NCBI RefSeq assembly: GCF_023898865.1
Contig: NZ_JAGSOV010000024.1
Span: forward strand, 62,001 to 126,000
From: Pseudonocardia humida
Lineage (GTDB): Bacteria; Actinomycetota; Actinomycetes; Mycobacteriales; Pseudonocardiaceae
Length of the DNA stretch: 64,000 bases
Direction of reading: 5' to 3'
The notes beneath the pieces are model-generated. The model saw only the letters and a program-made list of their open reading frames with translations. It did not search any database and had not been told where the DNA came from. Below are positions 1 to 9,318 of this stretch, in pieces. Position 1 is the first letter of the stretch; each line of letters opens with the position of its first letter. The translations under genes were made by a program, and so were the position numbers.

Positions 1-300
1 CTGCTGCTCGCCCTGCGCGCCGCCTGGGACGACCGCCACGCCGGCACCTCCGACCTCGACCCCGCCCCGCCCCGCAAACCCCGCCCGGGCCCGATGAACG
101 GCCGCGTGCCGTGGACCGCCGAGCTGGACACGACGCTGAAGGACGCCTGGCTGAACTCCGCGGACACCACCCCGGCCTTCGACCTCATCGGCACCATCGC
201 CAAGGACATGGGCCGCAGCCGCAACAGCATCCGCGCCCGCCTGGCCCGGGTCGGCTGCGACCCGGACGTGCCGGGGCGGGTGCTGCGGGAGGAGGAGTGA
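1..300 (+). CDS. C-terminal part of an unrecognised protein (partial)
   Basis: The frame is open from the first base of the window and ends at TGA 298-300, so only the last 99 residues are seen. An internal ATG at 94 exists but the upstream codons have the same G/C-rich third positions, so the gene most likely begins outside the window. The last 65 residues look like a small helical DNA-binding fold: a Trp-containing helix (VPWTAELDTTLKDAWL), then IGTIAKDMGRSRNSIRARL, which resembles a helix-turn-helix recognition helix. The part before it is Pro/Arg-rich and probably a linker. I do not recognise the family; a nucleic-acid-binding tail of a larger enzyme is a guess. Confidence 0.6.
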   Translation: MLLALRAAWDDRHAGTSDLDPAPPRKPRPGPMNGRVPWTAELDTTLKDAWLNSADTTPAFDLIGTIAKDMGRSRNSIRARLARVGCDPDVPGRVLREEE

Positions 301-305
301 GTACC

Positions 306-552
306 TCACCGGCGCGTGCCCCTCAGCGCGACGCGCGGGGATGGTGTCGCCCTGGGGCGGCACAGGATGACGTCCTCGTAGCGGGCGGCGAGTGCTTGCC
401 TCCAGCACCGGCTGCCAACGTGTGCGCACCGGCACGGGTCCGGGGTCATCGGCCTCCAGCAGCCGGCGGATCTTCCGCAGCTCCACGACCAGGTCGTCGC
501 GCTCCTCGGCGGAGCCCGCGGCGCTGACGATCTGGTCGTGGGCTTCGGTCAT
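306..552 (-). pseudogene. Possible small frameshifted gene
   Basis: From ATG 552 the minus strand reads MTEAHDQIV and a charged helical stretch (EERDDLVVELRKIRRLLEAD) with coding-like third positions. Around base 395 the G/C preference moves to the next frame (ALAARYEDVILCRP), which ends at TGA 306-308. One single-base shift would join the two parts into a protein of about 80 residues. No clear ribosome binding site precedes the ATG, and the family is not recognised. It could be a decayed gene, a sequencing error or chance. Confidence 0.3.
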
Positions 553-878
553 GCACGTCTGGACGTCGGTGTCTGCGGGTGAGCGTGCGCGATCGGCGCC
601 GCTCCGCGGAGTAACTGGTGCGCCCCGGACCGCCGCGAGGCGGCGGGCGCCCGGACCGGTGCCACCCGTTCCTGCGGGACGGGACACCCTCTCTCCGGGA
701 CGCGCTCCTCGGCCACCAGGTGAGTCCCGGACGGTGGCAACGTGCCACAACGCCTGGTTCAACGGCGTGCCTCTGCTGACGGTCCGTGTCGGTGATCGTG
801 CCGGACGGCGGTCCAGCCTGTCGGTGCGGCCCGCTACCGTCCCGGACGGCTCCCCGCCCGCTCCTGGAGGTGCTGCGC
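553..878. other. Intergenic region without recognisable gene
   Basis: About 325 bases between the possible minus-strand remnant and the helicase gene. Open frames here lack the third-position bias of the neighbours. It presumably holds the helicase promoter; the ribosome binding site CTGGAGG lies at 864-870. I see no RNA gene or repeat. Confidence 0.5.
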
Positions 879-3800
879 ATGCGGCTCGTGACCATCGACG
901 GCGTCGACGCCGACAGCATCGCCGCGCAGGTGCGCGCCCGCACCTTCGCGGCGGGCCTCGTGGCGGCGAAGCTGCGCGGCGTCCTGCACATGGAGTGGGA
1001 CGACGCCGGCGACACGCTCTACGCGGAGGTCCGCGGTCTCGACGGCGAGTGCCACGAGGTCGAGGTCTCGTTCCGCCGCGGAGCCGGCGGGAGGCTGGTC
1101 TTCCTGGGCGGCGAGTGCACGTGCCCGACCGGCATCGACTGCGCGCACGTCGTCGCCGCGGCCGTCACGCTGGCGCAGGCGCCGCGCCGGCCGGCGCAGG
1201 CGGCGAAGCGGGAGGACGCGTGGGTGCGCGAGCTCGACGCCCTGCTCGCGCCGGACGAGCCCGGGTACCGACCGGCGGCGGGCACGGTGCCCGTCGCGAT
1301 CGAGTTGTCGGTGCGGTCTGGTTCCGGCCGCGGCGGCGATCCGGCATCGCTCTCGGCTCGGCTCGTCCGGCCGGGGCGCACGGGGTGGGTGGCCGGCGGG
1401 TTGTCCTGGGGTCGGATCGGGCAGCCGTACCAGGCCGACGAGTACCGCCCCGAGCACGTCCGGCTGCTGAGCGAGCTGTACGCGGTGTACCGCTCGACCG
1501 ACCAGCAGAGCCGCTACTACTACGCCCCCGAGGACCGCAGCATCGACCTCGACCGCTTCGACAGCACGCGGCTGTGGGCGCTGCTGGAGGAGGCCGACGA
1601 GATCGGCCTGCAGATCGTGCACAGCCGCAAGCGGCTCGGCCAGGTCGAGCACCGGCGTCGGGCCGAGCTGCGCCTGGACGTCACGGCCACCGACGACGGC
1701 GGGCTGCAGGTGGCACCCGCCCTGCACCTCGATCCGACCGGCCCCGGCCGGGCGGAAGCGCCGCTGCTGCTCATCGGGGAGTCCGGGCACGGGGTCGTGC
1801 ACACCCCGGTCGGGCCGGACGGTGCGGTCGACCCGACCAGCCGCGGGTTCGGCCTGGCCCGGTTGACGACACCGGCGCCGCCCGGGCTGCGCCGCATGGT
1901 GCTCGACGGACGCAGACTCCCAGTGCCCCACGGGCAGCTCGAGCGCTTCCGCACCGAGTTCTGCCCGCGGCTGAGCCGCCTCGCGCCGATCTGCTCGTCC
2001 GACGGCGCGTTCGAACCTCCCCGCACGTCCGAACCGACCCTCGTGCTGCGCGCGGCCTTCGGCGACGGACACGAGCTGGGGCTGGACTGGGTGTGGTCCT
2101 ACGACGTCGGCGGCGCGCCCGTGCGCACGCCCGTCGACCCGCCCGCTGCCGACGACGCACTGCGCGACCGGGTCGCGGAGCGGGCCGTCCTGGACGCGGT
2201 GCGCGACCTCGGGGTCGAGGTCCCGGGCCTGGACACCGGATCCGGTCGGTCGGCGCACACCGAGCTGCGCGGCCTGGACACGATGCGCTTCGCCACCGAG
2301 GCCCTGCCGCGGCTGGTCGACGTGCCGCGCCTGGTGGTGGAGGAGGAGGGGGAGCCGCCCCGCTACCGCGAGGCGGGCGAGTCGCTGCAGGTCGGTGTCC
2401 GCACCGAGGCCGTGGCGGGCGACAACGACTGGTTCGACCTCGGTGTCCGGGTCAGCGTGGAGGGCCGCGAGGTCCCGTTCGCGGAGCTGTTCGTCGCGCT
2501 CGCGGCGGGCGAGTCGCACCTGCTGCTGGACGACGGCGCCTACTTCGCCCTCGACAAGCCCGAGCTGCAGGCCCTGCGCGCGCTCATCGAGGAGGCGCGG
2601 TCGCTGCAGGACGCGCCCGGCGGGCTGCGGATCAGCCGGTTCCAGGCCGGGCTGTGGGAGGAGCTGGCCGCGCTGGGCGTCGTCGAACAGCAGGCCCGCG
2701 CCTGGCGCGAGCAGGTCGGCGGACTGCTGGCGCTCGGCGAGGTGGGCGGGGCCGAACCGCCCGCCACGCTGACCGCGCAGCTGCGGCCCTACCAGCGCGA
2801 GGGCTACGAGTGGCTGTGCTTCCTCTGGCGGCACGGCCTGGGCGGGATCCTGGCCGACGACATGGGGCTGGGCAAGACGCTGCAGACGCTCGCCCTCGTC
2901 GGCCACGCACGGCAGGTCGCGCCTGAGGCGCCGCCCTTCCTGGTCGTCGCGCCGAGCAGCGTGGTGGCGGTCTGGGCGGCCGAGGCCCGCCGGTTCGCGC
3001 CCGACCTTGCCGTCGTCACGATCACCGACACCCTGCGCCGCAGCGGGCGGCAACTGGCCGACGTCGTGGCCGGTGCGGACGTCGTCGTCACCTCCTACGC
3101 GCTGTTCCGCCTCGACATCGAGGCGCACGAGGGCGTCCGGTGGTCGGGGTTGGTGCTCGACGAGGCGCAGTTCGCCAAGAACCACCAGTCCAAGGTGCAC
3201 CAGTGCGCGCGCCGGCTGCCGGCACCGTTCAAGCTGGCGATCACCGGGACGCCGATGGAGAACAACCTGATGGAGCTGTGGTCGCTGCTGTCGATCACGG
3301 CGCCGGGGCTGTTCCCGAGCCCGACCCGGTTCCGCGACTCCTACGCCCGCCCGATCGAGAAGGGGGCCGAGGGCGCCCCTGAGCTGCTGGCCCGCCTGCG
3401 CCGCCGGATCCGTCCGCTCGTGCGCCGCCGCACGAAGGAGCAGGTCGCCCGCGAGCTGCCGGCCAAGCAGGAGCAGGTGCTGGAGGTCGAGCTGGACCCG
3501 CGCCACCGCCGGCTCTACCAGCGCCACCTGCAGCGCGAGCGGCAGAAGGTGCTCGGGCTGCTCGACGACGTCGACCGCAACCGCTTCACCATCCTGAAGT
3601 CGATCACACTGCTGCGCCGGCTCAGCCTGCATCCGGCCCTGGTCGAGCCGGAGCAGGGCCACCTCGGCTCGGCGAAGATCGACGCCCTGCTCGAGCAGCT
3701 CGGCGAGGTCGTCGGCAGCGGGCACCGCGCGCTGGTGTTCAGCCAGTTCACCGGTTTCCTCGCCGAGGTCAGACAGCGCCTCGACGCCGCCGGCATCACC

Positions 3801-4172
3801 TACGCCTACCTCGACGGCTCCAGCCGCGACCGACCGGCGATCGTGCGCCGGTTCACCGACGGCGCGGCGCCGGTGTTCCTGATCAGCCTCAAGGCCGGCG
3901 GCTTCGGGTTGACGCTGACCGAGGCCGACTACTGCTTCCTGCTCGACCCGTGGTGGAACCCGGCCACCGAGGCGCAGGCGGTCGACCGCACCCACCGGAT
4001 CGGCCAGACCCGCGCGGTCATGGTCTACCGGCTCATCGCCCGCGACACCATCGAGGAGAAGGTGCGGGCGCTGGCCCTGCGCAAGGCGGCCCTGTTCTCC
4101 GGGGTCATGGACGAGGGCAACGCCTTCGGCGCGGCGCTCGAGGCGGACGACATCCGCGCGCTGGTCTCCTGA
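879..4172 (+). CDS. SWIM zinc finger SNF2-family helicase
   Basis: Predicted ATP-dependent DNA translocase of 1097 residues. A SWIM zinc finger (CTCPTGIDCAHV, about residues 79-91) is followed by a long central region and a C-terminal SNF2 motor: motif I DDMGLGKTLQ near 658, motif II LDEAQ near 760, motif III TGTPMENN near 789 and motif VI THRIGQTRA near 1038. The arrangement matches bacterial SNF2 proteins with an N-terminal SWIM domain, which are thought to remodel protein-DNA complexes or act in repair; the substrate is unknown. I chose ATG 879 because CTGGAGG sits 8 nt upstream, although the frame is open from 786. A perfect palindrome follows the stop codon. Confidence 0.93.
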   Translation: MRLVTIDGVDADSIAAQVRARTFAAGLVAAKLRGVLHMEWDDAGDTLYAEVRGLDGECHEVEVSFRRGAGGRLVFLGGECTCPTGIDCAHVVAAAVTLAQAPRRPAQAAKREDAWVRELDALLAPDEPGYRPAAGTVPVAIELSVRSGSGRGGDPASLSARLVRPGRTGWVAGGLSWGRIGQPYQADEYRPEHVRLLSELYAVYRSTDQQSRYYYAPEDRSIDLDRFDSTRLWALLEEADEIGLQIVHSRKRLGQVEHRRRAELRLDVTATDDGGLQVAPALHLDPTGPGRAEAPLLLIGESGHGVVHTPVGPDGAVDPTSRGFGLARLTTPAPPGLRRMVLDGRRLPVPHGQLERFRTEFCPRLSRLAPICSSDGAFEPPRTSEPTLVLRAAFGDGHELGLDWVWSYDVGGAPVRTPVDPPAADDALRDRVAERAVLDAVRDLGVEVPGLDTGSGRSAHTELRGLDTMRFATEALPRLVDVPRLVVEEEGEPPRYREAGESLQVGVRTEAVAGDNDWFDLGVRVSVEGREVPFAELFVALAAGESHLLLDDGAYFALDKPELQALRALIEEARSLQDAPGGLRISRFQAGLWEELAALGVVEQQARAWREQVGGLLALGEVGGAEPPATLTAQLRPYQREGYEWLCFLWRHGLGGILADDMGLGKTLQTLALVGHARQVAPEAPPFLVVAPSSVVAVWAAEARRFAPDLAVVTITDTLRRSGRQLADVVAGADVVVTSYALFRLDIEAHEGVRWSGLVLDEAQFAKNHQSKVHQCARRLPAPFKLAITGTPMENNLMELWSLLSITAPGLFPSPTRFRDSYARPIEKGAEGAPELLARLRRRIRPLVRRRTKEQVARELPAKQEQVLEVELDPRHRRLYQRHLQRERQKVLGLLDDVDRNRFTILKSITLLRRLSLHPALVEPEQGHLGSAKIDALLEQLGEVVGSGHRALVFSQFTGFLAEVRQRLDAAGITYAYLDGSSRDRPAIVRRFTDGAAPVFLISLKAGGFGLTLTEADYCFLLDPWWNPATEAQAVDRTHRIGQTRAVMVYRLIARDTIEEKVRALALRKAALFSGVMDEGNAFGAALEADDIRALVS

Positions 4173-4273
4173 CGCACCGGCCCGCCCCAGGGACGGAGCG
4201 GCCCGGCGCGTTCCGCGACGTCGCCAACGTCCCCGCCAGTGCCTGACCGCGCCGCCCGGGTCGAGCCCGGGGG

Positions 4274-4299
4274 GTCCGCCGCATCCGGATGCGGCGGAC
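4274..4299. terminator. 26-bp perfect palindrome, bidirectional terminator
   Basis: The 13-base arms GTCCGCCGCATCC and GGATGCGGCGGAC are exact reverse complements with no spacer. It lies between the convergent helicase gene and the minus-strand gene ending at 4309, where a hairpin without a T-tract is the usual actinobacterial terminator form. Confidence 0.75.
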
Positions 4300-4308
4300 C
4301 GGTTCCGG

Positions 4309-4752
4309 TCAGCCCGCGGGATCGGCTTCCCAGGCGGCCCGCCATGGCCGGACCACCCGCAGCCGGTCGCTCATCACCGTCGTCCGGTCGGCCCAGGCGT
4401 CCCGGGGCCCGCCGAGGGAGTGCTCGATGAACCGCAGGAGGAAGTAGGACACCGCCCAGTGCGCGCCCAGGTCGAGCTGCTCGTCGCGGCAGTCCAGCGG
4501 CATCAGGTAGACCGTGTCGTCATCGGTCCCGTCGGCCCAGGTGAAGGTGATGACGAGGGTCGTGCCCACCGCGGCGGCGTCGATGAGCCGCATGCTGCGC
4601 AACGGCTCGGGCTGCTGGTCGCCGGGCAGCACGAGGGCCGAACCGCCGCCCGACTCGACCACGGTCGGCTCGGACACACCGGGGTCCAGGGCCTCCGGCG
4701 AGTAGTCCCGCCGGATGGTCGCCGCGATCTCGGCCAGCTCCTCGGCAGTCAT
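4309..4752 (-). CDS. Hypothetical protein, 147 aa
   Basis: Soluble, acidic protein with no signal peptide or membrane segment and steady G/C-rich third positions. A beta-rich middle (GTTLVITFTWADGTDDDTVYL) is followed by helices with several Trp and Arg residues. I recognise no family. ATG 4752 is preceded by a -10 box TACCTT (4760-4765, minus strand) with only 7 nt between, the pattern of a leaderless transcript, so this start is likely. It converges on the helicase gene and shares its palindromic terminator. Confidence 0.8.
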   Translation of the reverse strand: MTAEELAEIAATIRRDYSPEALDPGVSEPTVVESGGGSALVLPGDQQPEPLRSMRLIDAAAVGTTLVITFTWADGTDDDTVYLMPLDCRDEQLDLGAHWAVSYFLLRFIEHSLGGPRDAWADRTTVMSDRLRVVRPWRAAWEADPAG

Positions 4753-4759
4753 CGGGACG

Positions 4760-4765
4760 AAGGTA
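4760..4765 (-). promoter_or_regulatory. Leaderless -10 box for the gene at 4309-4752
   Basis: Minus-strand TACCTT followed by 7 nt and then ATG 4752. It fits the TAnnnT box of actinobacterial leaderless promoters; no convincing -35 element is seen. Confidence 0.5.
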
Positions 4766-4787
4766 CCGGTCGCGATCGGGTCCTCAC

Positions 4788-5341
4788 TCAGAGCAGCGAG
4801 TCGTTGACCCAGCCCGGGCAGAGGTTCTCCGGACGGTGCGGGAGGGGAGCTTGCAGTAGGCGGTGACGACGCCGAACGGCTCGTCGTCGGCGGCGTCGCG
4901 GGACGGCTTCTTGTCGACCTCCACCCACACCGAGATCACGCCGTGCCCCCGCACCCGCAGCTCGGCGATGTAGCGGACCCGGTCGCGCGGGGCGCTCAGC
5001 GGGAGGGCGCTGCTGACGACCCGCTCGATGACGTGGTCATCGACGTTGTCGTCGAGCCACCCGTGCAGCCAGCCGAAGGCGCTGGTGCCGGTCCGGCCCT
5101 GGCGCAGCACGACCACGTCCCCGGTGGGTCCACGACCGCCGAGTGGCAGAGGTACGGGGCCCACGCGCCGCTGTGCAGGATGGGATCGCCGCTGAGGCCG
5201 GGGCAGTCGACCGGGCGAGCGGGCCCGACCGGCACGTCGGCCTGGGCCGTCCCGGCGGCCAGCGCGACGCCGACGAGTGCGGCGCAGCACGCCGCGGCGA
5301 TCCACGGCTCCGGGGGTCGCCGGCTCAGCCGACGGCGCCGA
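4788..5341 (-). pseudogene. Secreted hypothetical protein broken by two frameshifts
   Basis: Three frames must be joined to give one sensible protein. First comes a signal-peptide-like stretch (WIAAACCAALVGVALAAG, then AQADVP) and a Cys-containing segment (PVDCPGLSGD, YLCHSAVVDP). Near 5130 the coding signal jumps to another frame (GDVVVLRQGRTGTSAFGWL up to GVVTAYC), and near 4855 to a third frame ending PENLCPGWVNDSLL at TGA 4788-4790. Third-position G/C follows the jumps. No ATG or GTG start is visible in the first frame; the beginning overlaps or abuts the end of the SGNH esterase gene. Either the gene is decaying or the sequence has two indel errors. Confidence 0.6.
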
Positions 5342-6227
5342 CCACGGCCGCCGACATCGCCTCCATCCCCAGCGCGTTGGGGTGCACCGGCGCCGCCGGG
5401 GACGTCGGGGCCAGGCCCTCGACCCACTTCACGCCGGGCGGCGTGCAGATGTCGTGGCCGATGGTCGGGGTGTAGGTGTCGACGTAGTCGACGCCGGCCA
5501 GGGTGGCCTGCTCGGCGAGCATGTCGTTGAGGCGCTTGGTGGTCTCGCGGAGGTACTGGGTGTCGCCGGGGCTGAACGGGACGGCGGGGAAGCAGCCCGG
5601 TCCGTCGTCGGGGACGATCGTCGGGTAGCCCACCAGGAGCACCTCGGCGGCGGGGGAGCGAGCCAGGATGCCCAGCAGGGCCGCCCGGACCTCCGGGGCG
5701 GTGCCGTCGATGCGCTCGGCGAGCTCGTCGGAGCCGCCGGAGTCGTAGAAGTCGCGGCAGGCGGCGCCGTCGGGCTCGGCGGGGGAGCGGGTGGCGCACT
5801 CCTCGACGATCTCGGAGAAGCCGATGTCGTTGCCGCCGATGCTGATCGTGACCAGGTCGGTCTCCGCGCCGAGCGCGTCGAGCTGGGGCGGGTTGGTGCC
5901 GGCCTCGGTCTCCTGCGGGGCGGTCAGGTCGGCGGTCTTGGCGCCGCTGCAGCTGACGTCGAGGAAGGAGGCCGTGGCGAGGGCCTGCGAGGTCAGCGCC
6001 GGGTAGTTGTGGTCGGAGCGGGCGCAGCCGGGCGGGGAGCCGTACTGCAGCGGGATGAGCGGACCCGCGGCGTAGGAGTCGCCGAGCGCGACGTAGTCGG
6101 CGGGTTCGGCGGCCGACGCCGCCGTGGTCGGGACGAGCGCGGCGGCCACGCCGAGCAGGCCGGCGAGCAGGGCGCGGGCGGCCCGCGATCGGTGGGGTTG
6201 AGCCGACCGGGGAGCAGGACGGATCAC
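5325..6227 (-). CDS. Secreted SGNH/GDSL-family esterase
   Basis: Hydrolase of 300 residues exported by a Sec signal peptide (Arg-rich start, hydrophobic ALLAGLLGVAAALV, cleavage near ASAAEP). The mature part starts with the GDS block (YVALGDSYAAG, nucleophile Ser near residue 50) and has the oxyanion block GGNDIGF near 120. The C-terminal catalytic Asp/His pair is presumably in the VHPNALG region. It resembles streptomycete extracellular lipases of the SGNH fold, which cleave ester lipids; the true substrate is unknown. The GTG start has GGAGG 7 nt upstream. Several Cys residues fit disulfides in a secreted protein. Confidence 0.93.
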   Translation of the reverse strand: MIRPAPRSAQPHRSRAARALLAGLLGVAAALVPTTAASAAEPADYVALGDSYAAGPLIPLQYGSPPGCARSDHNYPALTSQALATASFLDVSCSGAKTADLTAPQETEAGTNPPQLDALGAETDLVTISIGGNDIGFSEIVEECATRSPAEPDGAACRDFYDSGGSDELAERIDGTAPEVRAALLGILARSPAAEVLLVGYPTIVPDDGPGCFPAVPFSPGDTQYLRETTKRLNDMLAEQATLAGVDYVDTYTPTIGHDICTPPGVKWVEGLAPTSPAAPVHPNALGMEAMSAAVVGAVG

Positions 6228-6554
6228 GCGGACCTCCAGATCCGGGGGCGGGGGGCGACGACGCTATCGGCGCGCCCCCGCGCGCCGCAGCCGCTGACCG
6301 CCGCAGCCCGCGGCCGCCGTCCGGCCGGACCCGACGGTCGCCCCGGTCGGCACGTGGCCCAGCTCGGGACGACCCGGCGGGAACTGTCGGTGGTCGTTGC
6401 GATGCTCAGCACCATGACGACGACGATCCCGGCCCGCCCCACCACCACCACCGACGGTGGGCCCGCCTGCCATGCCCCGCTGCCGCCGGTGCGGACCACC
6501 ACGACCGAACCGCGGCCGCCGCCGAGCCGGCCGCCGTGACGGGCGGCGCGCCGC
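6228..6554. other. Intergenic region without supported gene
   Basis: About 325 bases between two minus-strand genes. A plus-strand ATG at 6414 opens a 41-codon Thr/Pro-rich frame to 6539 with a GATGCT box 7 nt upstream, but its composition looks like low-complexity noise. The promoter of the esterase gene should be at the left edge. Confidence 0.5.
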
Positions 6555-7970
6555 TCAGCGGGTGAGCCGGTCCAGGAACGCGATCAGCAGCGCCTCCCGC
6601 AGCCGCGGCGGGGCCACGTCGAGCAGCGCGTTCACCGGCGCCATCCGCTTCGGGACGGTGAGCGCCCCGTCATGCCCGGCCAGCCCGGCGATGGCCAGCA
6701 GGCCGTCGAACGCGGCGTCGTCGAGGGTCGCCGGGTCGAGGGCGGCGGCCGCGTCGCGCAGCTCGGGGGCCACCTCGACCGGCCCGGCGGCGACGGCCGC
6801 GGCCACCGACTCGTCGAGCGCGGTGAGGAAGTCGTCCACGCCGTCGGCGGTGGCGGCGCACACCGTGAGGTGCAGGGTGGCCGGTAGGTCGCGGAAGGCC
6901 ATCTGGGGTTGGACGAACCAGCCGCGCTCGCCCATCTCGTCGCTGAGGGAGAACACGTCGAGCGCCCCGTCGGTCTGCACGGCCAGCAGCGAGGAGTCGG
7001 GCTCGGCGGCCAGCGCCAGGTGGTCGCGCTCGGCGATGCCCGCGGCGAGGCGGCGCGTCGCGGCCAGGGTGATGGCGACCAGGTCGCGGTAGCCGTCCAC
7101 GCCGATGTGCTGGACCACCGCCCACGCCGCGGCGAGCGGGCCGCCCGACTTCGTCGACTGCGTGGTGGCGTTGAGCATCGTGTAGCCGGGCCAGTCGGCG
7201 GTGGCGAAGAACTGGGGGCGGCGCAGGTCCGCGGTCCGGTGCAGCAGGAGGGAGACGCCCTTGGGGGTGTAGGCGTACTTGTGCAGGTCGACCGACAGGC
7301 TGGTCACGCCGGGGCAGCGGAAGTCCCACGCGGGTGGTGCCGGCTCGGCCCAGGGCAGCACCCAGCCGCCGATGCAGGCGTCCACGTGGCAGCGCAGCCC
7401 GCGTTCGGCGGCGGCCGCGGCGATCGGCTCCACCGGGTCGATCACGCCGTGCGCGTAGGACGGGGCCGACACCGCCACCAGCACGACGTGCCCGGCGTGC
7501 GCGTCCATGGCCGCGGCCATCGCCTCCGGGACGGCCCGCTTGGTCACCGGGTCGACGTCCACGGCGACCAGGCGGACGCCGAAGTAGTGCGCCGCCTTGT
7601 GGAACGCGCCGTGCGCCGTCGTCGGCACGACCATCACCGGGTCGGCGACCGGGCGGGCGTCCCGGGCGGTCTGCACGGCCAGCAGGATCGACTCGGTGCC
7701 CCCGGAGGTGACCGTGCCCACGGCCGAGTCGGGGGCGCCGGCCAGGGGGCGGGTCAGGGCCACCAGGTCGCGCTCCATGGCGGCGAGGCTGGGGAACGCC
7801 GTCGGGTCCAGGCCGTTGGTGGAGGCGAACATGGCCAGCGCGCGCCGGCCCACCTCGTCGGCGTCGGCCAGGCCGGAGTCGTAGACGTAGGCCAGCGTCC
7901 GCCCGCCGTGGGTGGGCAGGTCACCGCGGCGCAGCGCGGTCAGCCGGTCCAGCAACCCGTCAGCCACCAT
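6555..7970 (-). CDS. PLP-dependent decarboxylase/lyase, group II type
   Basis: Fold-type I pyridoxal-phosphate enzyme of 471 residues. The PLP-binding lysine lies in SVDLHKYAYTPKG (near residue 232), typical of the aspartate aminotransferase superfamily branch with glutamate/tyrosine decarboxylases and sphingosine-1-phosphate lyase. A Gly/Thr-rich cofactor loop (TSGGTES) is near 90. The 'HKYxxxPKG' form is closest to the sphingosine-phosphate-lyase-like group, so the substrate may be an amino alcohol phosphate rather than an amino acid. Its start overlaps the end of the transporter gene by 11 nt, so the two are co-transcribed. The start ATG has GGAACGGAG upstream. Confidence 0.88.
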   Translation of the reverse strand: MVADGLLDRLTALRRGDLPTHGGRTLAYVYDSGLADADEVGRRALAMFASTNGLDPTAFPSLAAMERDLVALTRPLAGAPDSAVGTVTSGGTESILLAVQTARDARPVADPVMVVPTTAHGAFHKAAHYFGVRLVAVDVDPVTKRAVPEAMAAAMDAHAGHVVLVAVSAPSYAHGVIDPVEPIAAAAAERGLRCHVDACIGGWVLPWAEPAPPAWDFRCPGVTSLSVDLHKYAYTPKGVSLLLHRTADLRRPQFFATADWPGYTMLNATTQSTKSGGPLAAAWAVVQHIGVDGYRDLVAITLAATRRLAAGIAERDHLALAAEPDSSLLAVQTDGALDVFSLSDEMGERGWFVQPQMAFRDLPATLHLTVCAATADGVDDFLTALDESVAAAVAAGPVEVAPELRDAAAALDPATLDDAAFDGLLAIAGLAGHDGALTVPKRMAPVNALLDVAPPRLREALLIAFLDRLTR

Positions 7971-9264
7971 CGGTGCTCCGTTCCTGGGCGGGGTGTTCGT
8001 CGAGCGCGTAGCGGCGCAGCCAGAACAGGCTGGCCGCGACCAGCACCGCGGGCACCACCGACACCCCCACGGCGATCGCGGTCAGCGCGGAGGCGGGCTG
8101 GGTCACCTCGACCCCGGCCGTGGACGGCAGGTAGCCGCCCAGCTGCAGGATCAGCGCGTACAGGCCGGGGCCCAGGGCCAGGCCGAGGGTCTCGGCGGCC
8201 GTCCACACGCCGGTGAACACGCCGATCCGGTTCACCCCGGAGAGCCGGGCGTCCTCGCCGGCCACGTCGGGCAGCATCGCCAGCGGGAAGACCTGGGTGC
8301 CGGCGTAGCCGATGCCGGTGATCCCCGCCCCGACGTACGCGGCCGGCGCCGAACCCGACGCCGTGCTCAGCAGGGTCAGCGAGCCGAGCGCGAGCACGGC
8401 CGAGGAGACGAGGTAGCCGGCGCGCTTGCCGTGGCGCAGGGCGACGCGCTCCCACAGCGGGGTGACCAGCAGCGCGGGGCCGACGAACGCGGCGAACAGG
8501 ATCGTGGCGGCGGCCGGTTCGGTGATCAGGTGCCCGGCCACGTAGGTCACCCCGGCCAGGATCGAGCCGATGGCCAGCGCCTGGATGATGAACGCGACGA
8601 GCAGGTGGCGGAAGTTCGCGTTCGCGCCGACCAGCCGCAGCTGGGTGGCCAGCGAACCGGACGCGGCGACGCGCCCGGCCGGCGGCACCCCGCGCGTGCC
8701 CAGGTACGCGCCCACCGTGCCGAGCAGCAGCAGGACGCCGACGTAGGCCCCCATTGCGGGGTAGCCGAACGCCTCGACCACCAGCGGCGCGGTCGCCCCG
8801 GAGAGCAGGATCGCCACCGCGAGCACCGCGACCCGCCAGGTCATCATCCGGGTGCGCTCGTCGACGTCGGTCGTCATCTCGGCCGGCATCGCGTTGTAGG
8901 GCACCTGGAAGAACGCGTAGGCGGTGGCGCAGGCCAGGAACAGCAGCGCCACGTACCCGCCGGCGAGGGCGGGCGGGGCCTGCGGACCGGCGAACATCAG
9001 CGCGAACGTGACCGCCACCGCGACGCCCGCGTAGAGCAGGAACGGGCGGCGCACGCCGCTGCGGTCGCTGATCCGCCCGGCGATCGGGTTGAGCACGACG
9101 TCCCAGCCCTTGGGCACCAGCACCAGCACGCCGGCGACGCCGGCGGCGACGCCGAGGTCGTCGGTCAGGTAGGGGAGCAGCAGCAGGCCGGGGACGGTGC
9201 CGAAGGTTCCCGTGGCCACGCTGCCCAGCGCGTATCCCCGGCGCACGCCGGCGCTGAGGGCCAT
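7960..9264 (-). CDS. MFS transporter, sugar:cation symporter-like
   Basis: Integral membrane protein of 434 residues with about twelve hydrophobic segments. The N-terminal region LLLPYLTDDLGV with PKGWDVVLNPIAGRISDRSG resembles the glycoside-pentoside-hexuronide symporter group (MFS_2), including the Asp-Arg loop motif after the second helix. The solute is unknown. Downstream lies the PLP enzyme with an 11-nt overlap, suggesting uptake or export of that enzyme's substrate or product. A leaderless -10 box lies just before the ATG, so this is the first gene of the operon. Confidence 0.88.
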   Translation of the reverse strand: MALSAGVRRGYALGSVATGTFGTVPGLLLLPYLTDDLGVAAGVAGVLVLVPKGWDVVLNPIAGRISDRSGVRRPFLLYAGVAVAVTFALMFAGPQAPPALAGGYVALLFLACATAYAFFQVPYNAMPAEMTTDVDERTRMMTWRVAVLAVAILLSGATAPLVVEAFGYPAMGAYVGVLLLLGTVGAYLGTRGVPPAGRVAASGSLATQLRLVGANANFRHLLVAFIIQALAIGSILAGVTYVAGHLITEPAAATILFAAFVGPALLVTPLWERVALRHGKRAGYLVSSAVLALGSLTLLSTASGSAPAAYVGAGITGIGYAGTQVFPLAMLPDVAGEDARLSGVNRIGVFTGVWTAAETLGLALGPGLYALILQLGGYLPSTAGVEVTQPASALTAIAVGVSVVPAVLVAASLFWLRRYALDEHPAQERSTDGG

Positions 9265-9270
9265 GGCCCG

Positions 9271-9276
9271 ACACTA
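9271..9276 (-). promoter_or_regulatory. Leaderless -10 box for the MFS transporter operon
   Basis: Minus-strand TAGTGT, 6 nt before ATG 9264. No ribosome binding site is present in the gap, which fits a transcript starting at the initiation codon. Confidence 0.55.
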
Positions 9277-9318
9277 TGGCGCCCCGCGTCCACGATCCAG
9301 ATCCGCCGGCGGGCCGCT

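Noticed and set aside
834-3995. Very long minus-strand open frame opposite the SNF2 helicase
   Set aside because: Antisense shadow caused by high GC; the plus-strand frame has all helicase motifs and correct third-position bias.
6402-6539. Small Thr/Pro-rich plus-strand frame
   Set aside because: Low-complexity composition, no ribosome site and no family; a GATGCT box upstream is not enough support.
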